Below, piece by piece: positions 35,241-44,603 of a stretch of 64,000 nucleotides of DNA; the stretch's first letter is position 1, and each line of letters starts with the position of its first letter. The translations under genes were made by a program, and so were the position numbers. Below the pieces are notes generated by a model, which had not been told where the DNA came from, did no database searches, and worked only from the letters and a program-made list of their open reading frames with translations. This DNA comes from Phaeobacter piscinae (GTDB lineage Bacteria; Pseudomonadota; Alphaproteobacteria; Rhodobacterales; Rhodobacteraceae). The stretch is from contig NZ_CP010681.1 in the NCBI RefSeq assembly GCF_002407245.1, forward strand, positions 682,001-746,000, written 5' to 3'.

Positions 35241-35841
35241 CAAAGGTCTCGTCGTAGGCCGCAACGGTTTCTGCCGCAAGACGGGCGACGTCTTCGACTG
35301 AGCGGCCGGGTTTATAGAGAGAGGACCCCATGCCGAAACCGGTTATGCCAGCCCTCTGCCACGCTGAGAAGTCGTCAGGACCGACACCGCCCACAGCATA
35401 GGTTTCAGCATCCATTGGCAATACCGCCTTCAACGCCGAAAACCCGTCCAATCCCAGTTTGAAGGCGGGGAAGAATTTCAGTCCATCCGCTCCGGCACGG
35501 AGAGCAGAGAAACACTCTGACGCGGTAAAAACCCCTGGATAGGACAACAGACCTGCCGCTTTCGTCGCGCGGATCACATCCGGGTTGCAGTCGGGCGACA
35601 CCACCATCTGCGCCCCCATGGCTGAGAGCTGAGCAACCGCACCGGTATCGAGCACAGTACCTGCACCGACTGTGGCGCGCCCCTTCGCCTGATCCAGCAT
35701 GGCGGCGATGCTGTCGTAGGGTTGAGGAGAATTCAGCGGGACTTCGATCTTGGTGATACCTGCGGCAATCAGGGCATCGGTCATCGGGCGTGCCTCGTCG
35801 GGACGCAGGCCGCGCAGGATGGCGATAATATTTCGGCTCAT
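35230..35841 (-). CDS. dgoA: 2-dehydro-3-deoxy-6-phosphogalactonate aldolase
   Basis: A 203-residue class I KDPG/KDPGal aldolase. The Schiff-base lysine region is GLKFFPAFKLG, with AGTVL and SPDCNPDVI loops also typical. It starts IIAILRGLRPDEA, as DgoA proteins do, rather than like Eda. It splits KDPGal to pyruvate and glyceraldehyde-3-phosphate. The start overlaps the kinase stop by four bases. Confidence 0.93.
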   Translation of the reverse strand: MSRNIIAILRGLRPDEARPMTDALIAAGITKIEVPLNSPQPYDSIAAMLDQAKGRATVGAGTVLDTGAVAQLSAMGAQMVVSPDCNPDVIRATKAAGLLSYPGVFTASECFSALRAGADGLKFFPAFKLGLDGFSALKAVLPMDAETYAVGGVGPDDFSAWQRAGITGFGMGSSLYKPGRSVEDVARLAAETVAAYDETFDGK

Positions 35842-36806
35842 GGAGTTTGGCTCTTTTGCAATTGGTCATAGGCGGCTGAGAGGCCGGCAAGGGTCAGGGT
35901 TTCGCCGTCAACGCGCTGGGGGACGCACCCCAGCGCGCACAGGGCTGTCTCATAGCAGCGAGCCAGCATATCGGTGCCCAGTATGGTGATAGGTTGGTGT
36001 GACCAGTCGTTTTGGGTCGCTGCAAGCTCGGCCCCGATCAACAGGCCCGACAGGCGGGCTCTACCGGTTTCTGGTGGCTGGCCGGTCAGCAACGCATCTG
36101 CGCGCAGGCGAAACAGCTGCGCCGAGATCGAGGCCGGAGCTGCGAGGCTCTCACTGATGGCTTGGGTAAAAGCGGCGTCATCCCAACCCTCCTCAGATAC
36201 GCAGTGTCGCAGCACGGACTGTCCCCGGAGCAGGGCAAACATCTCACCGGTCATGAAGGTGGAGAAACTGGTGACCTGCCCCTGATCAAGCCTGACCCAT
36301 TTGCTGTGGGTGCCGGGCAGGCAGATGACCTGGGTTTCCTGTTGGTTGCTGCCTTGGGAAAGAAACCCTGCGATTTGGGTCTCCTCTCCGCGCATGACAT
36401 CAGCCGGATCCGTGGTTTTGATGCCAGGCAGCAAATAGACCGCGAGGCGTGGATCCGTGATGGCCGGCTGGGTGGCCTCGGCAATGCCTGGCGGCGGGCA
36501 GGGTGCGCTGGCATAGGGGGCCTCGGCCCAGCCCTGACGTGAGCCTGCCATTCCGCAGCAGATAACGGGGAGCGGGCTGTCTTCGCCCGTTGGGAGATGA
36601 TCGCCCAAGAGGTCCAGAAGTGTTGGTTCATAGTCCTGTGGGCACAGCCGTGACATGCCACGGTCAGAGGTGAGGCGGGCGATCACTTGATTTCGGGCAT
36701 CCATCACCCAAAGCCGCAACTGGCTTGTCCCCCAGTCTGCCGCGATCCATGCAGGTGCAGATGTGTCTGACGTTCTATCTGGGGAGAGGTCGGGCGGAGC
36801 TGTCAT
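35838..36806 (-). CDS. dgoK: 2-dehydro-3-deoxygalactonokinase
   Basis: A 322-residue DgoK-family kinase of the ASKHA fold: WIAADWGTSQLRLWVMD near the N-terminus, CGMAGSRQGWAEAPY, CLPGTHSKWV and LTGEMFALL-like blocks (FMTGEMFALLRGQS). It phosphorylates 2-keto-3-deoxygalactonate. Start ATG overlaps the SDR stop by four bases. With dgoA it fixes the pathway of the operon as galactonate degradation. Confidence 0.94.
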   Translation of the reverse strand: MTAPPDLSPDRTSDTSAPAWIAADWGTSQLRLWVMDARNQVIARLTSDRGMSRLCPQDYEPTLLDLLGDHLPTGEDSPLPVICCGMAGSRQGWAEAPYASAPCPPPGIAEATQPAITDPRLAVYLLPGIKTTDPADVMRGEETQIAGFLSQGSNQQETQVICLPGTHSKWVRLDQGQVTSFSTFMTGEMFALLRGQSVLRHCVSEEGWDDAAFTQAISESLAAPASISAQLFRLRADALLTGQPPETGRARLSGLLIGAELAATQNDWSHQPITILGTDMLARCYETALCALGCVPQRVDGETLTLAGLSAAYDQLQKSQTP

Positions 36807-37573
36807 CCCGTCACCACAACCCCGCCGTCCACCACCAGAGTCTGGCCGGTGATCATGCGGCTTGTTGCAGAGGCCAAGAACAAGGTGGAGCCGACAATGT
36901 CCTGAGGGGCCAGATGGTCCTTCAGGCACTGGCGTTCCAGATGGGCCGCAAGTGCCTCTGGCGTTGCCCATTGATCCAGCTGCTTATCCGTGAGCACCCA
37001 TCCCGGCGCCAAGGCATTGATCCGTACACGGTCAGGCCCGAACTCGCGGGCGAGGCTCCGGGTCATCCCATTTATGCCTGCATTTGCAGTTGTGTAGGCA
37101 GGGTAGCCGCTGTTTCCCATCATGTAGCTGATGGAGGTGAAGTTGACGATGGAGCCACTACCTGCGGCCTGCATCCCCGGCAATACCGCCTGACAGGCAA
37201 AGAAATAGGCCTTGAGATTGATCGCCTGCGCCCAGTCCCAAAACTCTTCGTCAACATCCGATGTGGCGTGGCGCTGATCATTGGCGGCGTTGTTCACCAG
37301 CGTGGTGATTGGGCCATGCGCCTCTGCCGCCTGCTCAATCGCGGACTTCAGGGCAGGGATATCGGTGATGTCGCATTGGATGAACAAGGGACGGTTGCCT
37401 GTCTCAGCCTCCATGCGCGCAACAAAAGCAGAGGCATCAGACCGTCCGACAAAGGCGACCTTGGCGCCCTGACGCAGGAACCCCTCGCTCAGCGCGGCAC
37501 CAATGCCGGAACCGCCGCCAGTGATGAAAACCGAAGCCCCCTTCAGGTCCGGAAAGATTGCAGTGTCGCTCAT
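36803..37573 (-). CDS. SDR family aldose dehydrogenase (probable galactose 1-dehydrogenase), atypical active site
   Basis: A 256-residue short-chain dehydrogenase close in style to the bacterial XylB/galactose dehydrogenase group. The cofactor motif TGGGSGIG and the NNAAN block are intact, as are Ser147 and Tyr160, but the catalytic YxxxK reads YTTAN: Asn164 replaces the lysine. The codon is AAT, so it is not a simple reading error of the frame. From context it should oxidise D-galactose to the lactone; whether it is active with Asn164 is open. It overlaps the dehydratase start by one base. Confidence 0.88.
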   Translation of the reverse strand: MSDTAIFPDLKGASVFITGGGSGIGAALSEGFLRQGAKVAFVGRSDASAFVARMEAETGNRPLFIQCDITDIPALKSAIEQAAEAHGPITTLVNNAANDQRHATSDVDEEFWDWAQAINLKAYFFACQAVLPGMQAAGSGSIVNFTSISYMMGNSGYPAYTTANAGINGMTRSLAREFGPDRVRINALAPGWVLTDKQLDQWATPEALAAHLERQCLKDHLAPQDIVGSTLFLASATSRMITGQTLVVDGGVVVTG

Positions 37574-39288
37574 CAGTGGCTCTCCCGAGTGACGGGGCGG
37601 GTATCTTTGCCCACGAGGAAATCAAGGTCAGCGCCTTTTTCGGCCTGAAGCACGCTGTCGACATAGAGTTTTGCATAGCCGCGTGTGTAATGCGGCGGGT
37701 CCGGCTGCCAGGCCTCCCGCCGCGCGGTCAGCTCTTCGTCCGAAACCAGAAGGTCCAGCGTACCGTTCTGGGCGCTGACCCGGATCCGATCGCCGGTCTG
37801 CACCAAGCCAAGGGGGCCGCCAGCCTGTGATTCTGGCGAGACATGCAGAATAACTGTCCCAAAGGCCGTCCCGGACATGCGACCATCGGAAATGCGGATC
37901 ATATCACGCACCCCTTCGCGGACCAGTTTACGCGGGATCGGCATATTGCCGACCTCGGGCATGCCGGGATAGCCTTTGGGGCCAACGCCTTTCAGCACCA
38001 GAATGTTGTCCTTGGTGACCGGCAGATCGTCGCGGTCAATGTTGGCTTTCATGTCTTCGATAGTTTCAAACACATGGGCGATGCCTTCGTGCTCCAGCAG
38101 ATGATCGGTCGCGGCTGAGGGCTTGACGATGGCACCGTTGGGCGCGAGATTACCGCGCAGAACACGCAGGCCGGCTGCAGGTTTTACCGGGTTATCAAAG
38201 CTCTTGATGACGTCGTTGTTGAAACACTCAGCTCCATCAGCATAGGCCATGATATCGCCGCCCAGAACAGTGATGTTACTGCGCAAATGCCCCTTGTCGG
38301 CCAGTTGTTTCAGCACAACCGGCATGCCGCCAGCATAGCAGAAATCTTCCATCAGATATTTGCCCGAGGGCATGCAGTTCACCAGAAGCGGAATGTCACT
38401 GCCAAGGCCGAAGTCATCCAGCGATAGCTCAACGCCAACGCGGCCAGCCAGCGCCAGGAGGTGAACAACCGCGTTGGTAGAGCCGCCAACTGCTGCGTTT
38501 GCCATGATCGCGTTGATGAAGGCATCACGGGTCAGCACGTCGGAGGGTTTGATATCCTCCTCGACCATCTCGACGATCCGCTTGCCGGTCAGATGCGCCA
38601 GCGCCATGCGACGGGCATCCACTGCAGGCAGGGCGGCATTTGTTGGCAGGCTCATCCCCATCGCTTCAACGAGGGACGCCATGGTGGAGGCCGTGCCCAT
38701 TGTCATGCAGACGCCCTTGGACCGGCTCATGCCTGATTCTGCCGCCATGAAGTCCTGTAGCGTCATTTCCCCCGCGCGCACCGCTTCGGAGAATTTCCAT
38801 ACATCCGTGCCAGAGCCGATATCCTTGCCCTGCCATTTCCCGTTCAGCATCGGCCCGGAACTGACCACGATCGCGGGCAGATCAACCGAGGCGGCGCCCA
38901 TCAGCTGGCCGGGGGTCGTCTTGTCACAACCGCCAAGCAGGACAACACCATCGATACCGTAGGCCCTGATCGACTCTTCCACATCCATCGCGAGGAGATT
39001 ACGAAACAGCATCGCGGTTGGCTTCATCTGGGTTTCGCCCAGCGACATCACCGGGAATTCCACAGGGAACCCGCCCGCCTCCCAAACGCCGCGCTTCACC
39101 CCTTCGGCGAGATCGCGCAGGCCGGAATTGCAGGGCGTTAGCTCGGACCATGTGTTGCAAATCCCGATAATCGGACGGCCGTCAAAGGCGTGATCGGGAA
39201 ACCCCTGATTTTTCATCCAGCTGCGGTGGATAAATCCGTCTTTGTCCAGTTTGCCGTACCAGGCGCGATTTCGTCTGTCTTTGGTCAT
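37573..39288 (-). CDS. IlvD/Edd family dehydratase (probable galactonate dehydratase)
   Basis: A 571-residue Fe-S dehydratase. Cluster cysteines lie in GICNTWSELTPCN, GGCDKTTPGQLMGA and GVCMTMGTASTM. The family covers dihydroxy-acid dehydratase, phosphogluconate dehydratase and several sugar-acid dehydratases. Its place between the aldose dehydrogenase and alpha-galactosidase genes in an operon with dgoK and dgoA points to galactonate, replacing the enolase-type DgoD. A role in branched-chain amino acid synthesis is unlikely from context. Confidence 0.88.
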   Translation of the reverse strand: MTKDRRNRAWYGKLDKDGFIHRSWMKNQGFPDHAFDGRPIIGICNTWSELTPCNSGLRDLAEGVKRGVWEAGGFPVEFPVMSLGETQMKPTAMLFRNLLAMDVEESIRAYGIDGVVLLGGCDKTTPGQLMGAASVDLPAIVVSSGPMLNGKWQGKDIGSGTDVWKFSEAVRAGEMTLQDFMAAESGMSRSKGVCMTMGTASTMASLVEAMGMSLPTNAALPAVDARRMALAHLTGKRIVEMVEEDIKPSDVLTRDAFINAIMANAAVGGSTNAVVHLLALAGRVGVELSLDDFGLGSDIPLLVNCMPSGKYLMEDFCYAGGMPVVLKQLADKGHLRSNITVLGGDIMAYADGAECFNNDVIKSFDNPVKPAAGLRVLRGNLAPNGAIVKPSAATDHLLEHEGIAHVFETIEDMKANIDRDDLPVTKDNILVLKGVGPKGYPGMPEVGNMPIPRKLVREGVRDMIRISDGRMSGTAFGTVILHVSPESQAGGPLGLVQTGDRIRVSAQNGTLDLLVSDEELTARREAWQPDPPHYTRGYAKLYVDSVLQAEKGADLDFLVGKDTRPVTRESH

Positions 39289-41384
39289 AGGCGTGTTCCT
39301 TCAATCACCCAGATCGACTGTGGGAAGGTCCAGGGCAGGGTGATCCCTTGGTGCATCAGATATTGGCCGCTGAGGCGGGCGTTTTCGGTTTTCAGGAGTG
39401 GCGAGCCACGCGACAGGCCGGGGGCGTCGTCGCGGTTCAGCAGGCGGATCTCATAGGTCGCATCCGCATCCAGTCCAGTGAGGCGCAGCGGGCGGGGCAG
39501 GATCTGTGCACTGGCTTCTGAGAGGCCGGCAAAGGCGACAAACCGACTGCCATCCTCAGCGCGTTGCAGCTCTGCGATCACTGCCGGATCGTCACTGTCG
39601 AGGCGCAGAATATCCGCCCGCTCGGTCCAATACCGGTTATCTTTCCACCAGTTGGTGACATCGCGCAGGACCTTGGCCTCATCCACGCTCAGCTCTCGCG
39701 GGTCCATTTCAAAGCCCATATGCCGCTGCGCCGCGACCCAGGCACGGAGGCGGATATCGGTTATGCGACCGGAGGTGTGGCACTGACGTGGACCGACGTG
39801 ACTGCCCGTCACGACCATAGGCAGGAAAAGTGCTGCATCATGCTGGATCCGCAGCCGCTCCAACGGGTCGTTGCTGTCAGAGAGCCAGACGCGATGGGTG
39901 CGCGACAGAATGCCAAAGTCGATACGCCCGCCACCGGATGAACAACTCTCAAATTCCACCGAGGGGAAGCCTGCCCGCAGTCGGTCAAAAAATGCATAAA
40001 TCGCCTCAGCCTGCGCGCTGTCTGGCTCTGGTAGCACACGGTTGTGATCCCATTTCACATAGTCGATGGGATGGTCGCAAAGTACGGCTGAGATGCGCTC
40101 GTAGAGATAGGCCTGAACCTCTGGTCGGGCGATATTCAGCACCATCTGTTGTCGGCCCAGGACCTGATCAGGATCGCCCAGAACCCAGTCGGGGTGGGCG
40201 TGAAACAGATAGCTGTCCGGGTTGATCATTTCCGGCTCAAACCAGATGCCGAATGTCATGCCTTCTGCATGAACATGGTTGATCAGGGGCATCAGCCCAT
40301 CGGGATATTTGCGCGCATCGATTGTCCAGTCGCTGAGGGAGCTGGTATCGTCATCGCGTTTGCCGAACCAACCGTCGTCCAGCACGAACCGTTCGGCTCC
40401 TAATGCTGCGGCCCGGCTTGCAATATCGCAGAGCGTGGCGTGGTCGTGGTCGAAATAGACCGCTTCCCAGCAGTTGTAATGCACCGGTCGCGGACGCGTA
40501 GGGGCAGGGGGCTGCAGGATCTCGTCACGCAGATGACGCTGAAAGGCAACGGCGCAACCGTTTATCCCCTGATCCGAGAACACTGCATATAGTGGCGCTG
40601 TTTCAAATTTGATGCCGGGGGCGCGTCGGCTGCCGGTTGCATGTCCCCATTGGATCTGGCGCCGTCCGTCAGGCAGTTCCTCAGCCAGCATTTTGTGGCC
40701 TCCGGACCAGCCGTAGTGAAAAGCGTAGGCGGATCCTTGGCTGTTTGTGGCGCCTGTGCAGGGCACGATCAGGCCGGGAAAATATTCATGCCCGGTGCGA
40801 CCGGTGGGATTGTCCCTGAGCCTCGCGCCGGCGCTCCAGGGTGTCCGGCTGGTCTGAAACTCCCCGATCCAGCGACCATGAAAATCGATCATCTCGTGAC
40901 TGTTTTGAGGCCCCGGAAAGACTGGTGCAGAGAGCCAGTTCACGCTGATCGGCTGTTTGGAGGCGAGCGAGGCCTGCGCACGGATCATGCCGGTTGTGGG
41001 CGTTAGTTCAAACATCGCCTGATAATGAAGACCGTTGTCGGCGTCGTGGTAATGTAGGATGAGGCTCAGGTCGCCTTCTTCCGCTCGATCAAACGCGAAG
41101 CGCGGCAGCAGCGCATTGCCTGTGCTGTCTGTGAGCGACAGACCCGGCTGTCCGGGAAAGGTCCGCCGGGCCTCGGGGCAGATCGACAGCGGCGGCACGG
41201 CATCCAGCATGCCCCCCGTCACATCCATGCGCGCGGCGGCAACAAGCATCTCCAGATCAGTCCCATCCGGCAGGCGCGGCCCCCAGTAGATGATCTCTGC
41301 CAAATCTGTGCCATGGGCAGCGAGAATCAGGCTTTGCCTCTGATCCTGAAGCGTCCAACAGCGGATACCGGTGATCGTGCTCAC
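39285..41384 (-). CDS. Alpha-galactosidase, glycoside hydrolase family 36
   Basis: A 699-residue GH36 enzyme. The nucleophile Asp is in DYVKWDHNR and the acid/base Asp in VWLSDSNDPLER; the substrate-binding GAERFVLDDGWFGKRDDD and GFEMDPRELS regions (shown in part) also fit. No signal peptide, so it acts on imported alpha-galactosides such as melibiose or galactosylglycerol. Start and stop overlap neighbours by four bases on both sides. Confidence 0.94.
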   Translation of the reverse strand: MSTITGIRCWTLQDQRQSLILAAHGTDLAEIIYWGPRLPDGTDLEMLVAAARMDVTGGMLDAVPPLSICPEARRTFPGQPGLSLTDSTGNALLPRFAFDRAEEGDLSLILHYHDADNGLHYQAMFELTPTTGMIRAQASLASKQPISVNWLSAPVFPGPQNSHEMIDFHGRWIGEFQTSRTPWSAGARLRDNPTGRTGHEYFPGLIVPCTGATNSQGSAYAFHYGWSGGHKMLAEELPDGRRQIQWGHATGSRRAPGIKFETAPLYAVFSDQGINGCAVAFQRHLRDEILQPPAPTRPRPVHYNCWEAVYFDHDHATLCDIASRAAALGAERFVLDDGWFGKRDDDTSSLSDWTIDARKYPDGLMPLINHVHAEGMTFGIWFEPEMINPDSYLFHAHPDWVLGDPDQVLGRQQMVLNIARPEVQAYLYERISAVLCDHPIDYVKWDHNRVLPEPDSAQAEAIYAFFDRLRAGFPSVEFESCSSGGGRIDFGILSRTHRVWLSDSNDPLERLRIQHDAALFLPMVVTGSHVGPRQCHTSGRITDIRLRAWVAAQRHMGFEMDPRELSVDEAKVLRDVTNWWKDNRYWTERADILRLDSDDPAVIAELQRAEDGSRFVAFAGLSEASAQILPRPLRLTGLDADATYEIRLLNRDDAPGLSRGSPLLKTENARLSGQYLMHQGITLPWTFPQSIWVIEGTRL

Positions 41385-42229
41385 TTCACGGCCCCCAGAG
41401 TCAGACCGGCGATAAAGTGGCGCTGCATGAGGAAAAACATCGCAACCGGCGGCAGCGCCGCGACAATGCTGCCCGCACTCATCAGATGGTAGGCCGCGCG
41501 GTATTGCGCGTTGAATGATGTGATACCTGCTGTGACGGGCTGACTCTCGGCGCCCTGCGTCAGGACAACGGCCCAGAAGTAGTCATTCCAGATGAAGGTG
41601 AAGATCAGCACACTGAGCGCGGCAATTGCCGGCTTCATCAGCGGCAGGACCACGAACCAGAAAATCCGCCATTCCGCGACACCTTCGACGCGGGCCGCCT
41701 CTATCAGCTCATAAGGCAGGGCGCGGATGAAGTTACGCATGAACAGCGTGCAGAACCCGGTCTGAAAGGCAATGTGAAACAGCACCAGACCCGTCTTCGT
41801 GTTGTAAAGCCCCATGTCCAGCGTCAGATCGCGCACTGGCACCATCAGGATCTGAAACGGGACGAAGTTGCCCGCCACAAACATAAAGAACAGCAACAGA
41901 TTGCCGCGGAATTTATACACGCCAAGCGCAAAGCCCGTCATGCAGGACAGGGCGACTGCGCCGATCACGGTAGGGACGGTGATCAGGACAGAGTTGAGCA
42001 AATAGCGCGGCATGTCGGAACCAAAGAAGACTCGGCCATAATTGCTGATCCCTTCGAAGGATGACGGCACCCCCCAGTAATTGCCTGTGGTGAAATCGGC
42101 CTCTGGCTTGATCGAGAAAATCGCCACGGCGATCAGTGGCAGCAGCCACATGATAAGGGCCGCCGGGACCAGCGCCTGATAGGTTGTCTGCCACGCGCGC
42201 GAGCTGTTCTGAATGGGTTTCGGAAACAT
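41381..42229 (-). CDS. Carbohydrate ABC transporter permease, MalG type
   Basis: A 282-residue inner-membrane protein with six helices and the cytoplasmic EAA loop (ELIEAARVEGVAEWRIFWFV). The ATG at 42229 shares one base with the upstream permease stop (TGATG). Partner of the MalF-type permease, the downstream-encoded UgpC-type ATPase and the binding protein; together they should import galactosides. Confidence 0.93.
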   Translation of the reverse strand: MFPKPIQNSSRAWQTTYQALVPAALIMWLLPLIAVAIFSIKPEADFTTGNYWGVPSSFEGISNYGRVFFGSDMPRYLLNSVLITVPTVIGAVALSCMTGFALGVYKFRGNLLLFFMFVAGNFVPFQILMVPVRDLTLDMGLYNTKTGLVLFHIAFQTGFCTLFMRNFIRALPYELIEAARVEGVAEWRIFWFVVLPLMKPAIAALSVLIFTFIWNDYFWAVVLTQGAESQPVTAGITSFNAQYRAAYHLMSAGSIVAALPPVAMFFLMQRHFIAGLTLGAVK

Positions 42230-43176
42230 CAGCGGGCCCCTTTGTCGTCTTGGTACATGGACCACAGGAAATAGGCGATGAAGCAGAGCATGATCAGGAA
42301 CAGAACCACAGCAATGGCCGCGCCATAGCCCATGCGGAAGCCATATTCGGACAGCGCCTTCTCAAACATATAGAACGACAGCACCCGGCTTGAGCCAAAT
42401 GGGCCACCGTTGGTCATGATTGAGATGAGGTCAAAACTGCGCAGCGCGCCGATGATGGTTACGACAAACGCCACGAAGGTCGCCGGACGCAGCTGCGGGA
42501 TGATCACATACCACAGCATTTTGGCGCCTTTTGCGCCATCCAGACGTGCCGCCTCGACCTGTTCGGGGTCAACCGCGTTGAGGCCAGTGAGGTAGAGGAT
42601 CATACAATAGGCTGTCTGGGGCCAGAGGCCGGCAATGATAATGCCATAGGTCACCAGCGTCGGATCACCCAGCACATTGATCGGACCAAGGCCGACCCAG
42701 GCCAACACCTGATTAAGGAGGCCGAATGTGGGGTCATAGAACCAGCTGAACACCAACCCGACAACCACTTGGCTGATCACAAACGGAAAGAAGAACAATG
42801 ATTTGTAGAGGCGGATACCTGTCACAGTCTGATTGAGGAACAAGGCGATGAACAGGCCTGCCGGGATCGCAAGGAGGTAAAGCAGCAGCCATTTGAGATT
42901 GTTCCAGAGAGAGACCTCAAAGGCGCGGTCATCCATCAATTCCCGGTAATTTTCCATCCCGATGAACTGCGGGTCACCCAGACCGTCCCAGCGATAAAAC
43001 GATAGGTTGAAGCTCTGCAGAATTGGGAAAATTACATAAAACAGAAAGAAGATCACGCCGGGTGCGAGAAACAACCAAGGCGCAAGGGCTTGCCGGTTGC
43101 GCCTGAGCCAGCTGTCACTGACACCGGGTGAGGTGGCAGACGATCCGGTTTCTGGAGCGAGGTTCATCTCGGCCAC
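42229..43176 (-). CDS. Carbohydrate ABC transporter permease, MalF type
   Basis: A 315-residue inner-membrane protein with an N-terminal cytoplasmic stretch of about 30 residues, six helices and the EAA loop (EQVEAARLDGAKGAKMLWYV). The start is either GTG at 43176 (AGAGAG upstream) or ATG at 43167; the GTG has better spacing. It follows the binding-protein gene after a 146-bp gap with a hairpin. Confidence 0.92.
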   Translation of the reverse strand: MAEMNLAPETGSSATSPGVSDSWLRRNRQALAPWLFLAPGVIFFLFYVIFPILQSFNLSFYRWDGLGDPQFIGMENYRELMDDRAFEVSLWNNLKWLLLYLLAIPAGLFIALFLNQTVTGIRLYKSLFFFPFVISQVVVGLVFSWFYDPTFGLLNQVLAWVGLGPINVLGDPTLVTYGIIIAGLWPQTAYCMILYLTGLNAVDPEQVEAARLDGAKGAKMLWYVIIPQLRPATFVAFVVTIIGALRSFDLISIMTNGGPFGSSRVLSFYMFEKALSEYGFRMGYGAAIAVVLFLIMLCFIAYFLWSMYQDDKGAR

Positions 43177-43276
43177 GGGAAATCTCTCTTGTTATCGTCA
43201 GTAGCGTGGTTTGGTCACGGATCCCGACAGGCGGATGGTGATCTGGCGTCAGGGCGCCGGGAACTCATGAGGTGGG

Positions 43277-43300
43277 CAAGGCCGGCGACTGTCGGCCTTG
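43277..43300 (-). promoter_or_regulatory. Intercistronic hairpin after the galactoside binding-protein gene
   Basis: Perfect 8-bp stem CAAGGCCG/CGGCCTTG with an 8-base loop, 22 bases past the binding-protein stop and before the permease. No T tract. Likely an mRNA stabiliser or partial terminator. Confidence 0.6.
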
Positions 43301-43322
43301 CTGTTTGGGAAAATGGCGCTGA

Positions 43323-44573
43323 TCAGTAGACCCGCTCGCGTGCCTTCTCCAGCCGGTTCAGGATGTCATCCAGATTGTCCGGGAACACCATGAACTCCTG
43401 GAACCCTTCCATCGCGACCGAGGCCATTTCGGCAGGCGCATCGCGATCGAAGAACTGGGCAATACCACCGGGGGAATTGGACGACAGCATCTCAAACCCC
43501 TGGTTCAGCATCTCGTCATCATCGACGGAGGAGCCTGAGTTGACCGGCAACTGGCCAAGGGCTGCGCCACCGTTGATTTTGGTCTGATTGTCAGCTGACA
43601 CGACAAAGCGCAGGAAGGCGCGTGCGGCTTCCTTGTTCTGTGCGCCGGACGGAATGTGGAAGGTGTCCGTTGGCGCGTCCTCTGCCAGCTCGACATCGGG
43701 GTTGATGCTGGGGAACTGGTAGAAGTCCAGCTGATCCGTGCCAAGGCCCGCTTCGCGCAACGGCGCCACGGCAAAATTGCCCATCAGATAGGCCGCGGCC
43801 TCGCCCTTGACCATGAACGGTAGGGCTTCCTGCCAGCTGTAGGACTGATGGTTGTCGATGAAGGCGCCCATGTCGATCAGCTCGCGCCAATTGGCGAAGG
43901 TCTGCTTCACGCGGTCATCGGTCCAGGCAACTTCGCCGTTGGTCAGCGCCATATGGAAGTCGTAGCCGTTTGTGCGCATGTTCAGGTAGTCAAACCAACC
44001 GCCTGCGGTCCACAGAAACTTGGTGCCGATGGTGAAGCACTTGCGTCCCGAATCGAGGATCTTCTGGCAGTTCGATTTGAAGGTTGCCCAGTCCTTGGGC
44101 TCTTCGAGACCGAGCTCATTGTAGATGTCTTCGCGGTAGTAGACACCCCACTGATAGTAGGTATAGGGCACGCCCCATTGCTTGCCGTCCAGCGTCATCG
44201 CACCTTTGGTGGAGGCCAGCGCATCGGCGATTTCAGGTTCTGCCCACAAATCACTGATGTCCTCGAAGAGGCCGGCGGAGACGTAGGGCCGCATACGGTT
44301 CGCGGCATACCAGTTGGCCACATCGGGCGGATTCGCCGACAGGAAGTTGCGGATCTGTGTCTTATAGGCTTCGCGGTCGATCACGGTCAGTTCAACTGAC
44401 AGATCGGGATGCATGGCGTCGAATTCCTCCGCCATCTGCTCCATCACTGCGCGGGGCGCAGGATTGGACATGTCCGAAAAAATCTTGAGCGTGCCACTCA
44501 ATTCAGCCTGTGCCGCAGTGGCCAGGCCAAGGCTGAGAGCGAGACCCGCAACCGTTCCTTTCAAAGTCTTCAT
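43323..44573 (-). CDS. Extracellular solute-binding protein, family 1 (probable galactoside ABC importer)
   Basis: A 416-residue periplasmic protein with a clear signal peptide (TAAQA-ELSG, cut near residue 23) and the SBP_bac_1 fold. Context blocks such as KGAMTLDGKQWGVPYTYYQW are typical of the family. It heads the galactoside operon of eleven genes on the minus strand. Ligand inferred from the adjoining alpha- and beta-galactosidases. A 37-bp dyad lies 31 bases upstream of the ATG. Confidence 0.93.
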   Translation of the reverse strand: MKTLKGTVAGLALSLGLATAAQAELSGTLKIFSDMSNPAPRAVMEQMAEEFDAMHPDLSVELTVIDREAYKTQIRNFLSANPPDVANWYAANRMRPYVSAGLFEDISDLWAEPEIADALASTKGAMTLDGKQWGVPYTYYQWGVYYREDIYNELGLEEPKDWATFKSNCQKILDSGRKCFTIGTKFLWTAGGWFDYLNMRTNGYDFHMALTNGEVAWTDDRVKQTFANWRELIDMGAFIDNHQSYSWQEALPFMVKGEAAAYLMGNFAVAPLREAGLGTDQLDFYQFPSINPDVELAEDAPTDTFHIPSGAQNKEAARAFLRFVVSADNQTKINGGAALGQLPVNSGSSVDDDEMLNQGFEMLSSNSPGGIAQFFDRDAPAEMASVAMEGFQEFMVFPDNLDDILNRLEKARERVY

Positions 44574-44603
44574 GACGTCCTCCCTGTTGACGTAGGTTCT
44601 TTG

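Noticed and set aside
37573..39288. ilvD, dihydroxy-acid dehydratase of branched-chain amino acid synthesis
   Set aside because: Family membership is shared with sugar-acid dehydratases, and the operon context is galactonate degradation.
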